Shown piece after piece: positions 1 through 10,927 of a DNA stretch of 64,000 bases. The notes below the pieces were generated by a model that worked only from the letters and a program-made list of their open reading frames with translations, was not told the origin of the DNA and did no database searches. The DNA lies in contig JAPNXP010000011.1 in assembly GCA_028753945.1 (NCBI GenBank), positions 1,364,001-1,428,000 of the forward strand. The letters are read 5' to 3'. Position 1 is the stretch's first letter. The number at the start of each line of letters is the position of its first letter. Made by a program: the position numbers and the translations under genes. This DNA is from Hexactinellida sp. DTS-2022. Its lineage: Eukaryota; Porifera; Hexactinellida.

Positions 1-364
1 TAAATGTCAAATCACTGGAGAGTTTACTTCTCTGTATTTCACATAGTTGTTTTAAGGAATTCCATTTATTTGATATATCAATAATGCCTTGAAGTATATG
101 TTCATTTTGGTAATTATGAGGATATTTAATGTTTTCTCCTTTTTGGAGGAAACTCGTTATTCGTTTTGCATTAATTTCAATCTCATTTTCCAGAATTTCA
201 TGCGACTGAAGAGCTTGTTCAATAGAAGCGGTATCTTGTGATAAATCAAGAGAACGTTCCTGTATCCATCCTTTAATTTCCAAAAGTTCGCAAAAAAACT
301 CTTGTAAACTTTGAATTGAGAAAAGCCGATCACGGTAAGTTGCAATTAAATCATCAACCTTAGC
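1..364 (-). CDS. Spectrin-repeat gene, fourth visible exon (partial at window edge)
   Basis: On the minus strand an AG acceptor (TTTTTAG) ends at 365, and the reading frame from 364 stays open to the window edge, about 121 codons. It encodes the end of one spectrin repeat and most of the next: helix A with GWIQER, then a helix B region, then KWNSLKQL, the helix C tryptophan motif. The phase-0 start joins exactly to the donor of the exon at 11757-12107, and the W-to-W spacing across that join is about 104-106 residues, the spectrin period. Spectrin repeats form the rod of the submembrane actin-linked cytoskeleton. Residue patterns resemble alpha-spectrin repeat 6, but this is from memory. The exon continues off the left edge. 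Confidence 0.87.
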
Positions 365-483
365 CTAAAAATGATATTGCTATAATATAATTAATGAATA
401 ATGGCAAATTCCATAACAAATGTAATCGAATAAAACGAGGTCTGTCGCATTGGACCTGAAATTTAAAAAATTATAAGATAAAT

Positions 484-544
484 CGTGACCTACACTATAT
501 AAGGCCTAAGCACCAACTTTGTGAAACTGGACCATGGATTAAAG
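484..544 (+). mobile_element. Lone P-element terminus
   Basis: The stretch starts CGTGACCTAC and continues with a TGGACCATGGAT block about 40 bp inside. The same two blocks occur in the same order at the left ends of the P copies at 57796 and 44910. No THAP or transposase sequence follows; a foldback arm begins at 545. It is a truncated or solo end of the same P family. Confidence 0.55.
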
Positions 545-1013
545 GAAGGCCATTGATAAATAGGTTATTTATGGTTGCCTAATTAACTAGTAGTGATAGA
601 CCTCATAAATGTTCCATAACCATATAGGAACATGGTATCAAGGTATACATAGCACCCTTCAGAATTGAGCTATGTCATCATTTGATTACGTAACGCTATT
701 TTTGGTGGGCATTATCGTGTTTTTATAGCCTGATTTAAACATAGTTAGACGCGTTATAAATGTTCAAAATTGGAACATGAGGATGTCCATAACTAAATGA
801 ATGAAATATATCGAAATTATAAATGGAATGTTGACACATTCCTCGGTTGCCAGGGAAATGAATATTTCCTAAAATGAGTCATAACTCAAAAACTATCGAT
901 TTTATGTAAACTAGGCTAGATCTATCCGCAATAGGTAACTTCCCATTCATTTATAATACATTATGTATGCCTAACTACAATAATCTTTGAGATAATGAGT
1001 GTATTACCTCATA
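545..1013 (+). repeat. Single arm of foldback family beta
   Basis: About 470 bp align in order to the left arm of the complete foldback at 35881-37142. Shared blocks include ATTGATAAATAGGTTATT, GACACATTCCTCGGTTGCC and CTCAAAAACTATCGAT. The opposite arm is absent here, so this is a half element. Confidence 0.75.
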
Positions 1014-1218
1014 AGGAATTAAGTGCTAATTATCTGGTTACAGATTCCTGACCAGACTAAAATATGCAACTTTGATATTTATAATTAGAGAAAATTACAT
1101 TTACTTAAATTCTGAAATATACCAACAAAAGTATTCAGACTCATTTCGATAATGTTCTGGAGATGGGGGATGCTATATCATAGTCCAGGAGTGAGCCAAA
1201 TAATTTGAAGAAGGAAGA

Positions 1219-2307
1219 GTGGACATTAATGGGGTCTTGAGCTAACTCTTTATGACAAAGAGGAGTGGTCTAGAAGTAAGAATAGGAAATTTAGTTATAC
1301 TAAACCAACTGTTGATAAAGTTAGTAAGATATTTACAAATTTCAAGTCTAGTAAAAGTTTTAATCTAGAAAATTTAACTAAACGTTCAACAAACAGGGAG
1401 GTAGCTGCTATTTGTGAAGAAAATCCGGTCGATGTTGCTACAGTTTGTGATGGTATTTTGCGTGCAAGTGAAGTTGAAATAATTAGTGATTTAGATTTAG
1501 TAGAAATGGTTACCATGAAATAAAGTTACCGGCATTCCAACCACTTACATATCGGGGACAGAAGAAGTTATGTGGAGATTTACATTTACAGTTATCAGAT
1601 TCTACAAATTCCATAAGAGATAATATCCCAGCTAATTATAATTTAAAAGAGTATGTTCCTTCGAAGTGTTTGCGAATTCCTGGAGATGGAAATTGTTTAT
1701 TTGCATCATTATCATACTGGTTGACTGGAAAAATTGATAGTTTTAATTTAGTACGGTTGAAAGTTGTAGAGAATATGGTTGGTAAGCTGAAGGAAGCATG
1801 CAATAAGTTTTTGCCAATAAATTTCCGAAGAGTGTAATTAACTATCGTAACGTGGCGGACTATGTAGTGAATCAAATATGAAGAGGAATTCTAAGTGGGC
1901 TACTGACGTGGAGTTATTTGCTACGGCCTAATTACTACAGACGGATATTTGGGTATTTAGTTCAGACATGGGTAATAAGTGGATGGTATTCTCAGGTAGA
2001 GGCAGGGCCGGATTAACCCATGGGCAACCTGGGCAACTGTCCCGGGGCCTCCACCACCAAAGGGCCTCCACCACCAAAGTTGTACTTCATTTTTCACTGG
2101 ACAATTGTAGTGGAAGGAGTTAGGGGCCTCCACAACACTGGTTGCCCCAGGGCCTCCACCTCTGTTAATCCGGCCCTGGGTAGAGGGGTTAAACTAGTTG
2201 ATACTTTGGAATCTCCCCCAGGAAATATTGCAGGCTCTATCTATATTAATCATAATGGAGTACATTATGAACCTATATTACGGGTGGATTTAATATCTAC
2301 GAAGTAA
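1219..2307 (+). pseudogene. OTU-domain cysteine protease relic
   Basis: Three frames carry one decayed protein. An N-terminal block (~1240-1520) ends at a stop. The next frame (1523-1834) holds RIPGDGNCLFASLSYW, the OTU catalytic-cysteine motif, with Cys codon 1694-1696. A third frame (~1890-2002) has TDVELFATA, a stop at 1929-1931 where a Gln codon would fit, then LLQTDIWVFS. After a 176-bp insertion the last frame has YINHNGVHYEPIL, giving the catalytic His (codon 2263-2265). OTU proteases remove ubiquitin or act within viral and transposon polyproteins; which applies here is unknown. Two frame changes, at least two stops and the insertion make it a pseudogene. It lies antisense to the spectrin gene inside its intron, and may be transposon-derived or a captured host gene. 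Confidence 0.8.
2003..2178. mobile_element. hAT-type MITE inside the OTU relic
   Basis: Inverted ends CAGGGCCGGATTAAC / GTTAATCCGGCCCTG bound 176 bp. The flanks carry an exact 8-bp duplication, GGTAGAGG, at 1995-2002 and 2179-2186. Removing element plus one duplication (184 bp) joins the two OTU frames without a break, so the insertion came after the coding region existed. The 8-bp duplication and CAG..CTG ends fit hAT. Confidence 0.92.
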
Positions 2308-2470
2308 TCAATTAATTCATTAATTACCTCGTAGATAATATTAAATTACGGTAATAACTATAGTATAATTAGATTATTAAAGAAAATTTCCTCTATTAAT
2401 TAATTAATAAATAATAATTTGTTGTATGCAGAATACTATCCAGGTTTAGGAATACTCCTTGGTATATACA

Positions 2471-2528
2471 GTTAACTCCCGTTATAACGAAGTTCAATTA
2501 ATTGGACTTCGTTATAACGGGAGTTAAC
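2471..2528. repeat. 58-bp near-perfect palindrome
   Basis: Arms start GTTAACTCCCGTTATAACG and meet at the palindromic core CAATTAATTG, with one mismatched pair. The arm sequence resembles the pogo-like end at 4650, so it may be two fused MITE termini. Confidence 0.85.
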
Positions 2529-2532
2529 TTTT

Positions 2533-2584
2533 ATCGATGTAATTAAAAGGATCACTTCTAAGTGATCCTTTTAATTTCATCGAT
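2533..2584. repeat. 52-bp palindrome adjacent to the previous one
   Basis: 25-bp arms begin ATCGATGTAATT, meet at AAGGATCACTT / AAGTGATCCTT, and have one mismatch and a 2-bp loop. Only 4 bp separate it from the palindrome at 2471-2528. Confidence 0.85.
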
Positions 2585-3556
2585 AGAAGGGTAGAATAAC
2601 AAAAGAATTTCGGGCTTGATAGTGCAAAATATTGCGATTTTGTGTCTGCAGGCAATTAACTAACAATTATAAAGCCACTCTCTCTCCATTTATATTGGCC
2701 AACATTTATAGTGGTAAGTTATATTCTAAAAATAAATATGTGGTGATTTATACATATTTGTGTAAAGTTTTACCCTCTAGTTCTCAAAACAAGGCAAATA
2801 CGTATATTTCTGGAGAGAAGGAATTGGATATGTAAGATCAATCCAAGAGCAGTCGGAATTGATACAACTTTCATACAAGCACGAATTATTTTAACGAAAT
2901 TACTGGATGGCATTCCCTCTTCTATTAAGTAAGATCAATCCATAAAGCAGGCGAATTGATACAAGCATGCATTATTGGATGTCATTCTCTTCTTCCATTT
3001 GTTTATAATTATCAATTACAAGTTATTGCAACAGCCAGAATATTCTTTGTTTACAAGATTCTGTTTGCATTCCAAAAATTTATTGGAATAGTATAGTGTG
3101 AATATAGTTGCAATAACAATTTGCTATTATTAGTAGAAAGTTACTATAAACTCCATGCTAGAATGGGAACTAAGAGGAAGCGAATGAATTGTGTTACATT
3201 ACGTAGATAGTCTACACCAATAGAATATGATATAATGAAGGTAGGCTTAGCAAAAATAATGAAGAAATCGAATTTGAAACCTTTTGGAGAAAATAGAAAA
3301 TTCTGAAAGAAATGACTAGCGACCCCTGTTTTTTTTTCGGGGATTGAATAATAATATATGAGAGAAAGAACTTGTAAAGTATGAATCGATTCTGATTATA
3401 TTTTATCTCGGAAAATTGAGCTCGAAGTTTGAAAAGAGAAAACGATAAAAACAGAGATTTAGACCATTTAAAAAATACTTATTTGTCTGTAATACAGGGA
3501 ATATTCGAGAATCTAATGGCAGTAGAGTTTGGAATCCGGATAGTAATATCCGGATA
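2585..3556. other. No recognised feature
   Basis: AT-rich intronic DNA with short chance reading frames only; the 67-codon plus-strand frame at 2632 matches no family I know. Confidence 0.6.
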
Positions 3557-3611
3557 TTATCCGAATACTAAAGCGATTATTATTATCCGAATACTAAAGC
3601 GATTATTATTA
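3557..3611 (+). repeat. Tandem duplication of ~26 bp
   Basis: The unit CCGAATACTAAAGCGATT plus a short AT tail is present twice in tandem, within a 3530-3650 stretch rich in ATCCGGATA motifs, resembling the body of a small MITE. Confidence 0.6.
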
Positions 3612-3879
3612 TCCGATATCCGGATAATGATTAGTCGGATATCCGCCTGATATAATTAAGAAAATTATATGTGTAAATCTTTTCTATGGAATCATATTGT
3701 ACCATTGATCAAATAATATTTTGATAAGATTAAACTATTTTCACAGTCATTGTCGTGCTTCAATCGTCAGATAATAATTTTTTTAAACACCTTATAGATA
3801 CTCAACATATGCATAGATACTTATGCCACTTCATGGATATTGTATAACATTGACTTAAATAATAATGCAATGTTATGAA

Positions 3880-4012
3880 GTTTAGAACTATAGCAATATA
3901 ATTAAAGTCTTTTAGAGTAGTTTAAACAGCCGTCAACAAACTATTAGAAGCAAATTGTGTCTGGAATAGAATTCCTGTTGTTCAAATACTTTTGTGCAGG
4001 TCAGTGTATATT
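3880..4012 (+). mobile_element. Tc1/mariner-type MITE, right end only
   Basis: GTTCAAATACTTTTG, followed by a GCAGGTCAGTGTATA terminus, matches the right ends at 52240 and 56052. The opposite end was not found. Confidence 0.5.
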
Positions 4013-4032
4013 GAGACAAATAACCAACTGTG

Positions 4033-4225
4033 CAAATATTTAGGGTGACCAGAGGATTTTGGGCCAAAACCTAGACATTTCTCAAAATTTCGACAAAAAT
4101 CCTGAACAATCCCAGGAAATAAAAAACTGGACACTGTATTAATTGAATGTGAGCGAATCGGAGACAATTGGATGATAATAAAAAATAATTCCAAAAAACC
4201 TGGACAATATAGAAAATTACTGGAC
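4033..4225 (+). mobile_element. hAT-like MITE, left end only
   Basis: TAGGGTGACCAGAGG starts the segment and resembles the internal ends seen at ~31433 and ~28165. The right side is cut by the foldback half element at 4226. Confidence 0.4.
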
Positions 4226-4622
4226 ATTACTTGTATTTTAGCATGTGGTGGCTTTGTAATTTTTGAGAATTTTATAATGTTCCATTTTGTGATTAGTAGC
4301 CATTGTCGTGTGAAATAATTCCCTATTTATTAAATCCTGTTATAAAACTAATAGAAAGTAGGGAAAAATGAAATTTTATGATATTTTATATTTTAATTTT
4401 ACCATTAATTGTCACCGTCATCATGAAATGGCGTCTAAACAGCTTAACCACAAATCTCAGGTACTCAAAACTGGTTCCATGGTACTCGCAATGTTTGATT
4501 ACCCCATATACAATGCAAATTATGCCAATAGGAAGCATAGTTTAGCTTAGAATAAAATTACAAAACTGGAAGCGTATTTTTTCTTATGATTCTGCAACAT
4601 GTGTAGCCGTATATAGTAGCAA
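4226..4622 (+). repeat. Half copy of foldback family alpha
   Basis: It aligns in order with the right half of the complete element at 34792-35554. Shared blocks include TTGTATTTTAGCATGTGG, CCGTCATCA and CAGCTTAACCACAAATC. It ends with the shared terminus GTGTAGCCGTATATAGTAG. Confidence 0.7.
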
Positions 4623-4649
4623 CTTTGTTACATCGTATATGATTAAGTA

Positions 4650-4795
4650 CAGTGAACTCCAGTTATAACGAAGTGCTCAGGACATAGATTTAATTTTTTT
4701 ATAAACAAAATTTGGTATAAGCTGATTAAAATAAATTACCCCAGAAATTTAATGGGTAATAAATATCTTCGTTTAAACGAGAATCTCATTATTAT
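4650..4795. mobile_element. pogo-like MITE, degraded
   Basis: After a TA at 4648-4649 it starts CAGTGAACTCCAGTTATAAC. The right end, CTTCGTTTAAACGAGAATC, is a diverged inverse. The arms match the palindrome at 2471. Confidence 0.5.
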
Positions 4796-5241
4796 AGTAC
4801 ATTAAATTCAAAAATGGGAGCCGATTGAATAGATATAGATGTGAGATTTCCACTGTATGAATGGAGAGGATATGCACAGAATTAAAAATGTAAAAACAGG
4901 AAAAATCGATATAAAATACGATTTAGAACTATACATTATATTATTATTGTATACTATCCCAGTCATAAGGTGTCGATTGAACCCACAAAAAATGTATACG
5001 GCTTCAATGTTTCGAATTATCACGTAACTATGATGTTGTCAAAAATTATTAATGACGTTTTATACCTATGGAACCGATTTAACAACAGAATAAAACAACC
5101 AAACTAACAACCATAGTATATAACACCAAACAAAGGTTTTCGCTGTCAAAAACGGTGTATATAGTGAATGTAATTATGTTGTACATGTATGTTATATTGT
5201 CTAGAGTCAGTTAGTCATTAAATACTATATCATCATAGCTA

Positions 5242-6150
5242 TCTATATATATAAAAGACAATGTCTGTCTGTCTGTCTGTCTGTCTGTCCTCACATCTCC
5301 TCTGAGATGCCTGAACCGATCTGTACCAAATTTTGCATATTATCTGGGAATTATCTCACCACTCCAGATAAGGAATTTTTAAGAAAAATATTCACATCTT
5401 CCCATCCCCAAGGTGACAAAACCTTTAACCAATTAAATTCGAGGGTTTTCCCAGTATGGATTAGCATCTAGCATTCAATTAGTATAAAAGGATTTTAGTG
5501 CCTCTATCAATTGTTAAGTGTACATTATATATTATTGCCTATCAGACTGTGATTTAATTGGTCGAGAGTAAATTAATTTATCCAATCAGTTATTTGTGTT
5601 CAGTATTCCATTATGATTTCCCATAATATTAACAACAATTGAATATACATATAGACCAATAAAATTCAACCTTACATTTGTGTTGTTGGACAATTTAATA
5701 GTCATACCTATTGCTATACAGTCAGGTCTGCTTATTATGAACAAGATTTCGTCTGCTTAATGTGAAGATTTTTTATTATGAACAAGCCCTATGGACCCAA
5801 TTTAACAACTTACATAGGGTTGTATTAAGTTGAGTTCGCTTATTATTAAGTCTCTCTATTATGAACACATTTTTGGTCCATTAAATGTTCATAATAAAAG
5901 AACCTGACTATATATAGATCGGGTTGACATATTTTTCCAACTTCAGTCATAATTTACATACAAAATCCAGACCTGTTATGAACTATACGTATGCCACTTA
6001 GAAAACGTTCGCGTGTTGGTAATCATTGTAAACAAACGCCCAATACAGCGAGAAAGCGATTAAAACGTGAAAATGAAACTTACCACCAAATACAAAGCGT
6101 AGTAAACTAGCAGAAAAACGCCGACCGGAGGGCGGCTTTTCGGCTAGTAT
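5242..6150 (+). mobile_element. Helitron-like 5' region with start of Rep/helicase-type ORF
   Basis: The 5' end TCTATATATATAAAAGAC is followed by (TGTC)n at 5262-5290, as in many animal Helitron 5' ends. A short plus-strand reading frame from ATG 5991 is basic (KRSRVG, NTARKRLKRENETY) and breaks near 6105. It resembles the basic N-terminus that precedes Helitron Rep-helicase proteins, from memory only. No Rep HUH or helicase motifs follow; at most this is a 5' fragment. Confidence 0.42.
5719..5908. mobile_element. pogo-like MITE
   Basis: Left end CAGTCAGGTCTGCTTATTA, right end TTCATAATAAAAGAACCTGAC, next to TA dinucleotides. Internal repeats of TTATTATGAACA. The right terminal base pair is degraded. 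Confidence 0.65.
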
Positions 6151-6864
6151 ATTATAAACATACAATAACAATATAATAATATTACTTAGTAGAGCAAAAT
6201 TCGAAAGTTAGAAGAGTTTCTCGGACTTAAATCGTATAAATAATAATATATGCCGGTATCTGCGGGTCCAAATATGGTTTTAATTAATAGGGTAGATGAA
6301 AGACCTGATTCATGTTGATACTCCATTTCTCAATTTCCCTCAATTGTATATTTTTAGCTTTTGATGATATAACAATACAAGTGAATTAATTTGAACGAAG
6401 GGAAATGTGGAGAAGAGAAAAATCGGTATAATTAATCGATGAATCTGTACAATGTTATCATCATTAGAAAGAGGAAATAAATTTCTTTTGAAAAATGTCA
6501 TCAAATTAATTTTAGTAGAATTTCTATAGAATATCCTAGAGATTGAAAGAGAAAATGGTATTTTACTAACTTAATTTAAACCAACAAGTTGATATCATAT
6601 CTATGACTTCAATCAGGTGAAATTGGAGTGTATCTCTATAATTCTCCACTGCTTAAAGTTTTTCTAGGATTTCAAGTATGCTGAATTCATTAGAAGTAAT
6701 AATTTAATTTTAACAACCTTAATTTCACATTTTTTCTCCTGCATTGACCTCTGTGATAGGGCGGCTGTGTGGGGAAAAGGAGGAGGCCCCCAAAAATAAT
6801 TGGTTAAAACAATCAAAACTGATTGAAAAATAGTTACCTTCGATTAATCTTATAAATATATATA
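6151..6864. other. No recognised feature
   Basis: AT-rich intronic DNA without coding or repeat structure that I can support. Confidence 0.6.
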
Positions 6865-7051
6865 CAGTAGAGCCTCTGAACAACGGACACCTTGGGACCG
6901 GAACCGTTGTCCGTTATTTAGAGGTTGTCCGCTATTTAGAGGTTGCTTTTCTATTAGACATATGCTAAATAAATAAATCCGTGCCACGAGGGTTGTCCGT
7001 TATTTAGAGGTTGTCCGCTATTTGGAGTGTCCGTTATGGGAGGCTCCACTG
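6865..7051. mobile_element. pogo-like MITE (GTCCGTTATTTAGAGG family)
   Basis: 187 bp with ends CAGTAGAGCCTCTGAACAAC and GGGAGGCTCCACTG and TA on both sides. Internally the motif GTCCGTTATTTAGAGG or close variants recurs four times, echoing the ends. Confidence 0.85.
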
Positions 7052-7120
7052 TATATCTCTTTATAGACATCCTAGTTTGAGTATGGTACATTCAGAAAGA
7101 AGTTAATCGTTGTGATTATT

Positions 7121-7614
7121 TCTATCTATGCTATTAAAACACAAACCTGTATATGTGTATATGTTTGTTTGTATGTTCCGAGTTGATTGAAGAAAGTGGA
7201 CGGTTTCAAAATGTGATTTTTGGCATATAGGAGTAACTTTTGGCACCCACCAACAAGTTGAGGTTTCCACTAGAAATTTCTCACACCTCGACAAGTTATA
7301 TCGTCATTGTCACATTTCGAGAACCCTGAAAATTCACTCAATCTCACATAATTCGCACCCTCAAAGAGATAAAAATATGAATTTTTTTATAGAACATGTA
7401 TATTAATGAAGCGGACAAGTTGGTCACAGAAGTTAGCCAAATGCATACTCATTACCGCATGGTGACGCAATCACAAAAATTTCACATTGTTAATTTGACT
7501 ATTTTAGGCCTATTTACGCTTTATAATCAAGTGTCTAACCACACATCAACCGAATCGCGGTTGATGTGTGGTTGTGTTCTGCCGCGAAGCGACCTAGTAA
7601 GCGAAGCGCGCTAG
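7121..7614 (+). mobile_element. Helitron-like non-autonomous element
   Basis: About 494 bp starting TCTATCTATGCTATTAAAAC and ending GCGAAGCGCGCTAG. A hairpin of CCACACATCAACCG with its inverse lies ~60 bp before the end. TC start, CTAG end, a 3' hairpin and no target duplication fit Helitrons. Several other pieces of this family occur in the window. Confidence 0.65.
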
Positions 7615-7921
7615 TAACCAATTAAATTGTAAGGATAGTAACCAAAAGTCCTAAGAAGTCAAGGATTAGATTATTGAAATTCAGGAGAAATAAAAGGTTT
7701 AAACATTATTAAATTGTTTTATATCATAACTACAAATTTTGTTTAAAATATTTTTTAAATCGTATACAAATAAGGTAGTGTTGCCACTAATGACGTAAAT
7801 GACACTGTGTAATAAAATTTCGTAAGTTGGCTACAAAGTTTATAACTATATGTAATAGGAAACAAACTTCCTTAATTTAATTCATAAAAATGTTATTTTA
7901 ATTTATATTGAGATGAGTTTG

Positions 7922-8060
7922 GGGAAGTGAGAAGGGGAGAGGAGGGCGTGGGAGCAGGAGAGGTGGAACTACCAAGGGGAGATGCTGACATTGAGAAGAT
8001 TGTCACGGGGAGGGAGGCCAGGAGGCGGATAATATGGAGGAGGAGGGGAATACTTAGGGA
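7922..8060 (+). repeat. Purine-rich (G/A) tract
   Basis: Long runs of GGGGAG and GGAGGAGGAGGGG dominate one strand over ~135 bp. One frame (ending ~8080) could be a short basic protein tail, but no family is recognised. Confidence 0.6.
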
Positions 8061-8116
8061 TTTTAAAAGTAATTTTTAGTTTGTTTAGTTTTTAGTTAAT
8101 TTATATATTTATTAGT

Positions 8117-8261
8117 CATTGCCGGCGCCACGTATTATGAGGCGTGGGTGTAGTGGGTGACACTATAGAGTCTAGTGGGTATCACTGTCCAAGCACCGCT
8201 TCATTTCCTTGAGGCAGTGGGTGTCCGGAGAAGCAGGACACCCCCGGTGGCGCCGGCCCTG
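8117..8261. mobile_element. Short GC-rich inverted-repeat element (hAT-like)
   Basis: Ends CATTGCCGGCGCCACG and GGTGGCGCCGGCCCTG are inverse copies around 145 bp. The flanks share TTAGT but not a full 8 bp. Confidence 0.6.
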
Positions 8262-8553
8262 TTAGTGTGTTTTATTTAAATAATTTAGAATATTTATTCT
8301 GTCTGTTTGAAATAGTTTTTTCGTTTTAATTAATGTTGTGTCGCTGCAATTGCTAATATTCTAACTAAATGCTAAATTGGGAAATTATTAGATTAGGAAA
8401 AACTAGTCAAATCAGATATAAATTTGAAATTGGGTTACTGGTAAATTTGCTATAAATATCAGGAATCAAGTCAAAAGGAATAAATATTGCAGATATAATA
8501 TAAAATATAGTGAAAGACGTTCAAGGAATAAAGTAAGAAATTGTTAAATACCA

Positions 8554-8860
8554 GCGCCTCAAAACAATATAAAATAGCACATCTAAGTTTCTATGGTTTA
8601 TCTATACTGTCGTCTCAAAATTGTAAGAATCCTAAATTCATAATAAAAGTAATATTAAGTAAATTACTTTTATAGTAGTGTCTCAAAATATCACTGTATA
8701 ATTTATAAAAGCACATCCATGCTTTGCTAATAATAGCGTCTCAAAATAAGGTAAAATTCCTTTTATAGCGTCTCAAAATATCACTGTATAATTTATAATA
8801 ACACATCCATGGATTGCTAGTAATAGTGTCTCAAAATCTCATGCGTTTCAAAATATCATG
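8554..8860 (+). repeat. Degenerate tandem repeat carrying GTCTCAAAAT
   Basis: The motif GYGTCTCAAAAT or a close variant recurs near 8554, 8611, 8678, 8736, 8768, 8826 and 8843, mostly 58-68 bp apart. Two units share CACTGTATAATTTATAA and a CACATCCATG block. Confidence 0.7.
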
Positions 8861-9229
8861 CAAAACTTAAGGCGATTACAAAGACTAGCCATCCTAGGAT
8901 ATGGACTTTCATAAACAAACTAAATGAAATAATACAAGATGTAAATAACGATATTGGACGGTGAAGTCAATGCAGAGAAATAACGAGGGCAAGGAAAAAG
9001 AAAAAGAAAGATATCAGAAATTAGGAATTTAGATCCATTTCAAAACAAAAGTTGAGTGAAGGAGTCTACTCACAATGGCAATTTATAAAGGCGATAAGTA
9101 AATTGGAAATATCAAATAGTGGAGAATTTTGCAGTGAGTGATACAGAATATTCAGATGAGGAAGTCAAAGTAACACAGATCAAAGTTTTGAAAACATTTG
9201 TGTACTTTGTATGTCACATCGAACTAGTA

Positions 9230-9401
9230 CAGTGGATGCCGGTTATAAGCACATCGTCGGGAACTACACTTAATGTACTTATAACCGACATGTTGTTATA
9301 ACCGATATAAATTATATAGGGTATATGGCAACAGTTTCCCAACATAGTGTGCTTATACCCTATATGTTCTTATAACCGGTGTGCTTATATCCGACATTTA
9401 C
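9230..9401. mobile_element. pogo-like MITE (GGTTATAAGCAC family)
   Basis: 172 bp with ends CAGTGGATGCCGGTTATAAG and GCTTATATCCGACATTTACTG and TA on both sides. CTTATAACCG recurs internally. Confidence 0.85.
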
Positions 9402-9522
9402 TGTACACGGGATTTCACGCCAGTAAGCATGCTAATTGCTGCACAGAGTGTAGTAATATAATTGAAGTACTGGGACAGCCTTGTCCTGTTTGACGCACAG
9501 TGATACAAACAGATCTGAAATA

Positions 9523-9701
9523 CAGTCCACTCCGCTTAATAGAGCCAGCGATTAATAGAATTATTCGCTTAAACGGATCAAAATTTCACAGATTTTATAG
9601 GACGGAATTACAGGCTTGAAATATTTCGGTTATTAGATTTCTCCGCCTAATCTGGTAAAAAAAAGTAACCTGGTCTCGACTCTATTAAGCGGAGTCGACT
9701 G
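9523..9701. mobile_element. pogo-like MITE (GCTTAATAGAG family)
   Basis: 179 bp with ends CAGTCCACTCCGCTTAATAG and CTATTAAGCGGAGTCGACTG and TA on both sides. Related copies lie at 15524-15708 and 61643-61742. Confidence 0.88.
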
Positions 9702-10429
9702 TATTTATAAATTAATTGATTATAAGTATTTAGATTCCTTTTTAATTTATGTACTAAAAATATTCTTCTATATTAATATTCTAAAAGACACTAATCTATG
9801 AAAGTATAAATCTCTTTACCCATTTAACAGTAAATAATAAGTACCTTACTTGTAAAATTGATTCAAACTAACGACTCTCGTTATTACGAAGAGGACCTCG
9901 AAATTTGTTCTCAATATCCGGATATTCGTAATTAATTAAGTCATTTGCATGCGATTGATAAGAAAAAGAGCTAATATTAACCAATATTCCTTAAGAGTTA
10001 ATAATTGTATTTGATGCATATGAAAATTTTGGAAAAATTATTTGAAAACTAGAGTGAATTATTTCATTGTATTAGAAATGTGGCCCTGTTCCGAAGCAAA
10101 CCAAAATTGTTTATTTATGAGTGCCAAAAACAGGCAAGGAGGATTTAGAATGTAGCCAACTCAAATACTGGCAAATATGTTTCAGGAGGTCGAAATTGGT
10201 AGGAGATATTTTATCTCCCAAGATGAACTACAATCCATTCTTATTATATTACATAATAATTTAGACGGGGGCAGATATTTCCTAAATAGCGGTGCATAGA
10301 CTGCTCAATATACAGATGGGTAACTAACGTAAAAGAGGCCATTTTTGAAAATTTATCGCGTGCAAACTTTTATTATTATATGATAATTATCCAATATGAG
10401 GAAATCGGGCAAGGCAAAAATATTGGGAG
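9702..10429. other. No recognised feature
   Basis: AT-rich intronic DNA with nothing I can name. Confidence 0.6.
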
Positions 10430-10591
10430 CAGTGGCGAACACTTGACGAAATATTGGGGAGGGGGGGGCGATATAGTTGGGACTCATCACACTTTCAGTA
10501 TTCTTAGTCAGTGGCCCAATCAATTTATTCTTTCAAAATTATTGGGAGGGCGACCGCCCCCAATCGCCCCCCCCCCTAGTGTCCGCCACTG
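10430..10591. mobile_element. hAT-type MITE
   Basis: Ends CAGTGGCGAACACTT and CTAGTGTCCGCCACTG, with an exact 8-bp duplication ATTGGGAG at 10422-10429 and 10592-10599. Confidence 0.9.
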
Positions 10592-10927
10592 ATTGGGAGC
10601 GTTATCGAGGTCATTAGGAATGTGGTTTTCTGGTTTAGACCCATTTTAAAGATGACGGTAGCACATTTCTATTATTTAGATATATCCAATTATGTCTACA
10701 CTAATTAGTATTATATAACGAAATCTTAACATTGATGAAGTGATACTATAAGGCACTTCGTTTTTTGTCGTCTTAACTAAACTAGAGTATGAACACGACT
10801 AATACTAAATTTCGGTAAATACGAATAATATTTCAGTCCACTTCAAAGCCTTATCAATACAAATGACCAGATTGAATATTAATTCCGGGTAGGTGAACGC
10901 ATTTTGAGTGTCCCCTAGTGTTAGTAC

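Noticed and set aside
2020-2307. 95-codon continuous frame
   Set aside because: Its first half is the MITE at 2003-2178; only the second half is real OTU sequence, in a frame created by the insertion.
3530-3650. CRISPR-like direct repeats
   Set aside because: Only two tandem units with no spacers; eukaryotic context.
5242-5290. Start of a protein-coding gene near the TGTC run
   Set aside because: It is a simple repeat behind a Helitron-like 5' end, not a coding start.
8554-8860. CRISPR-like array
   Set aside because: Repeats are degenerate, spacing irregular, spacers partly conserved, and the genome is animal.
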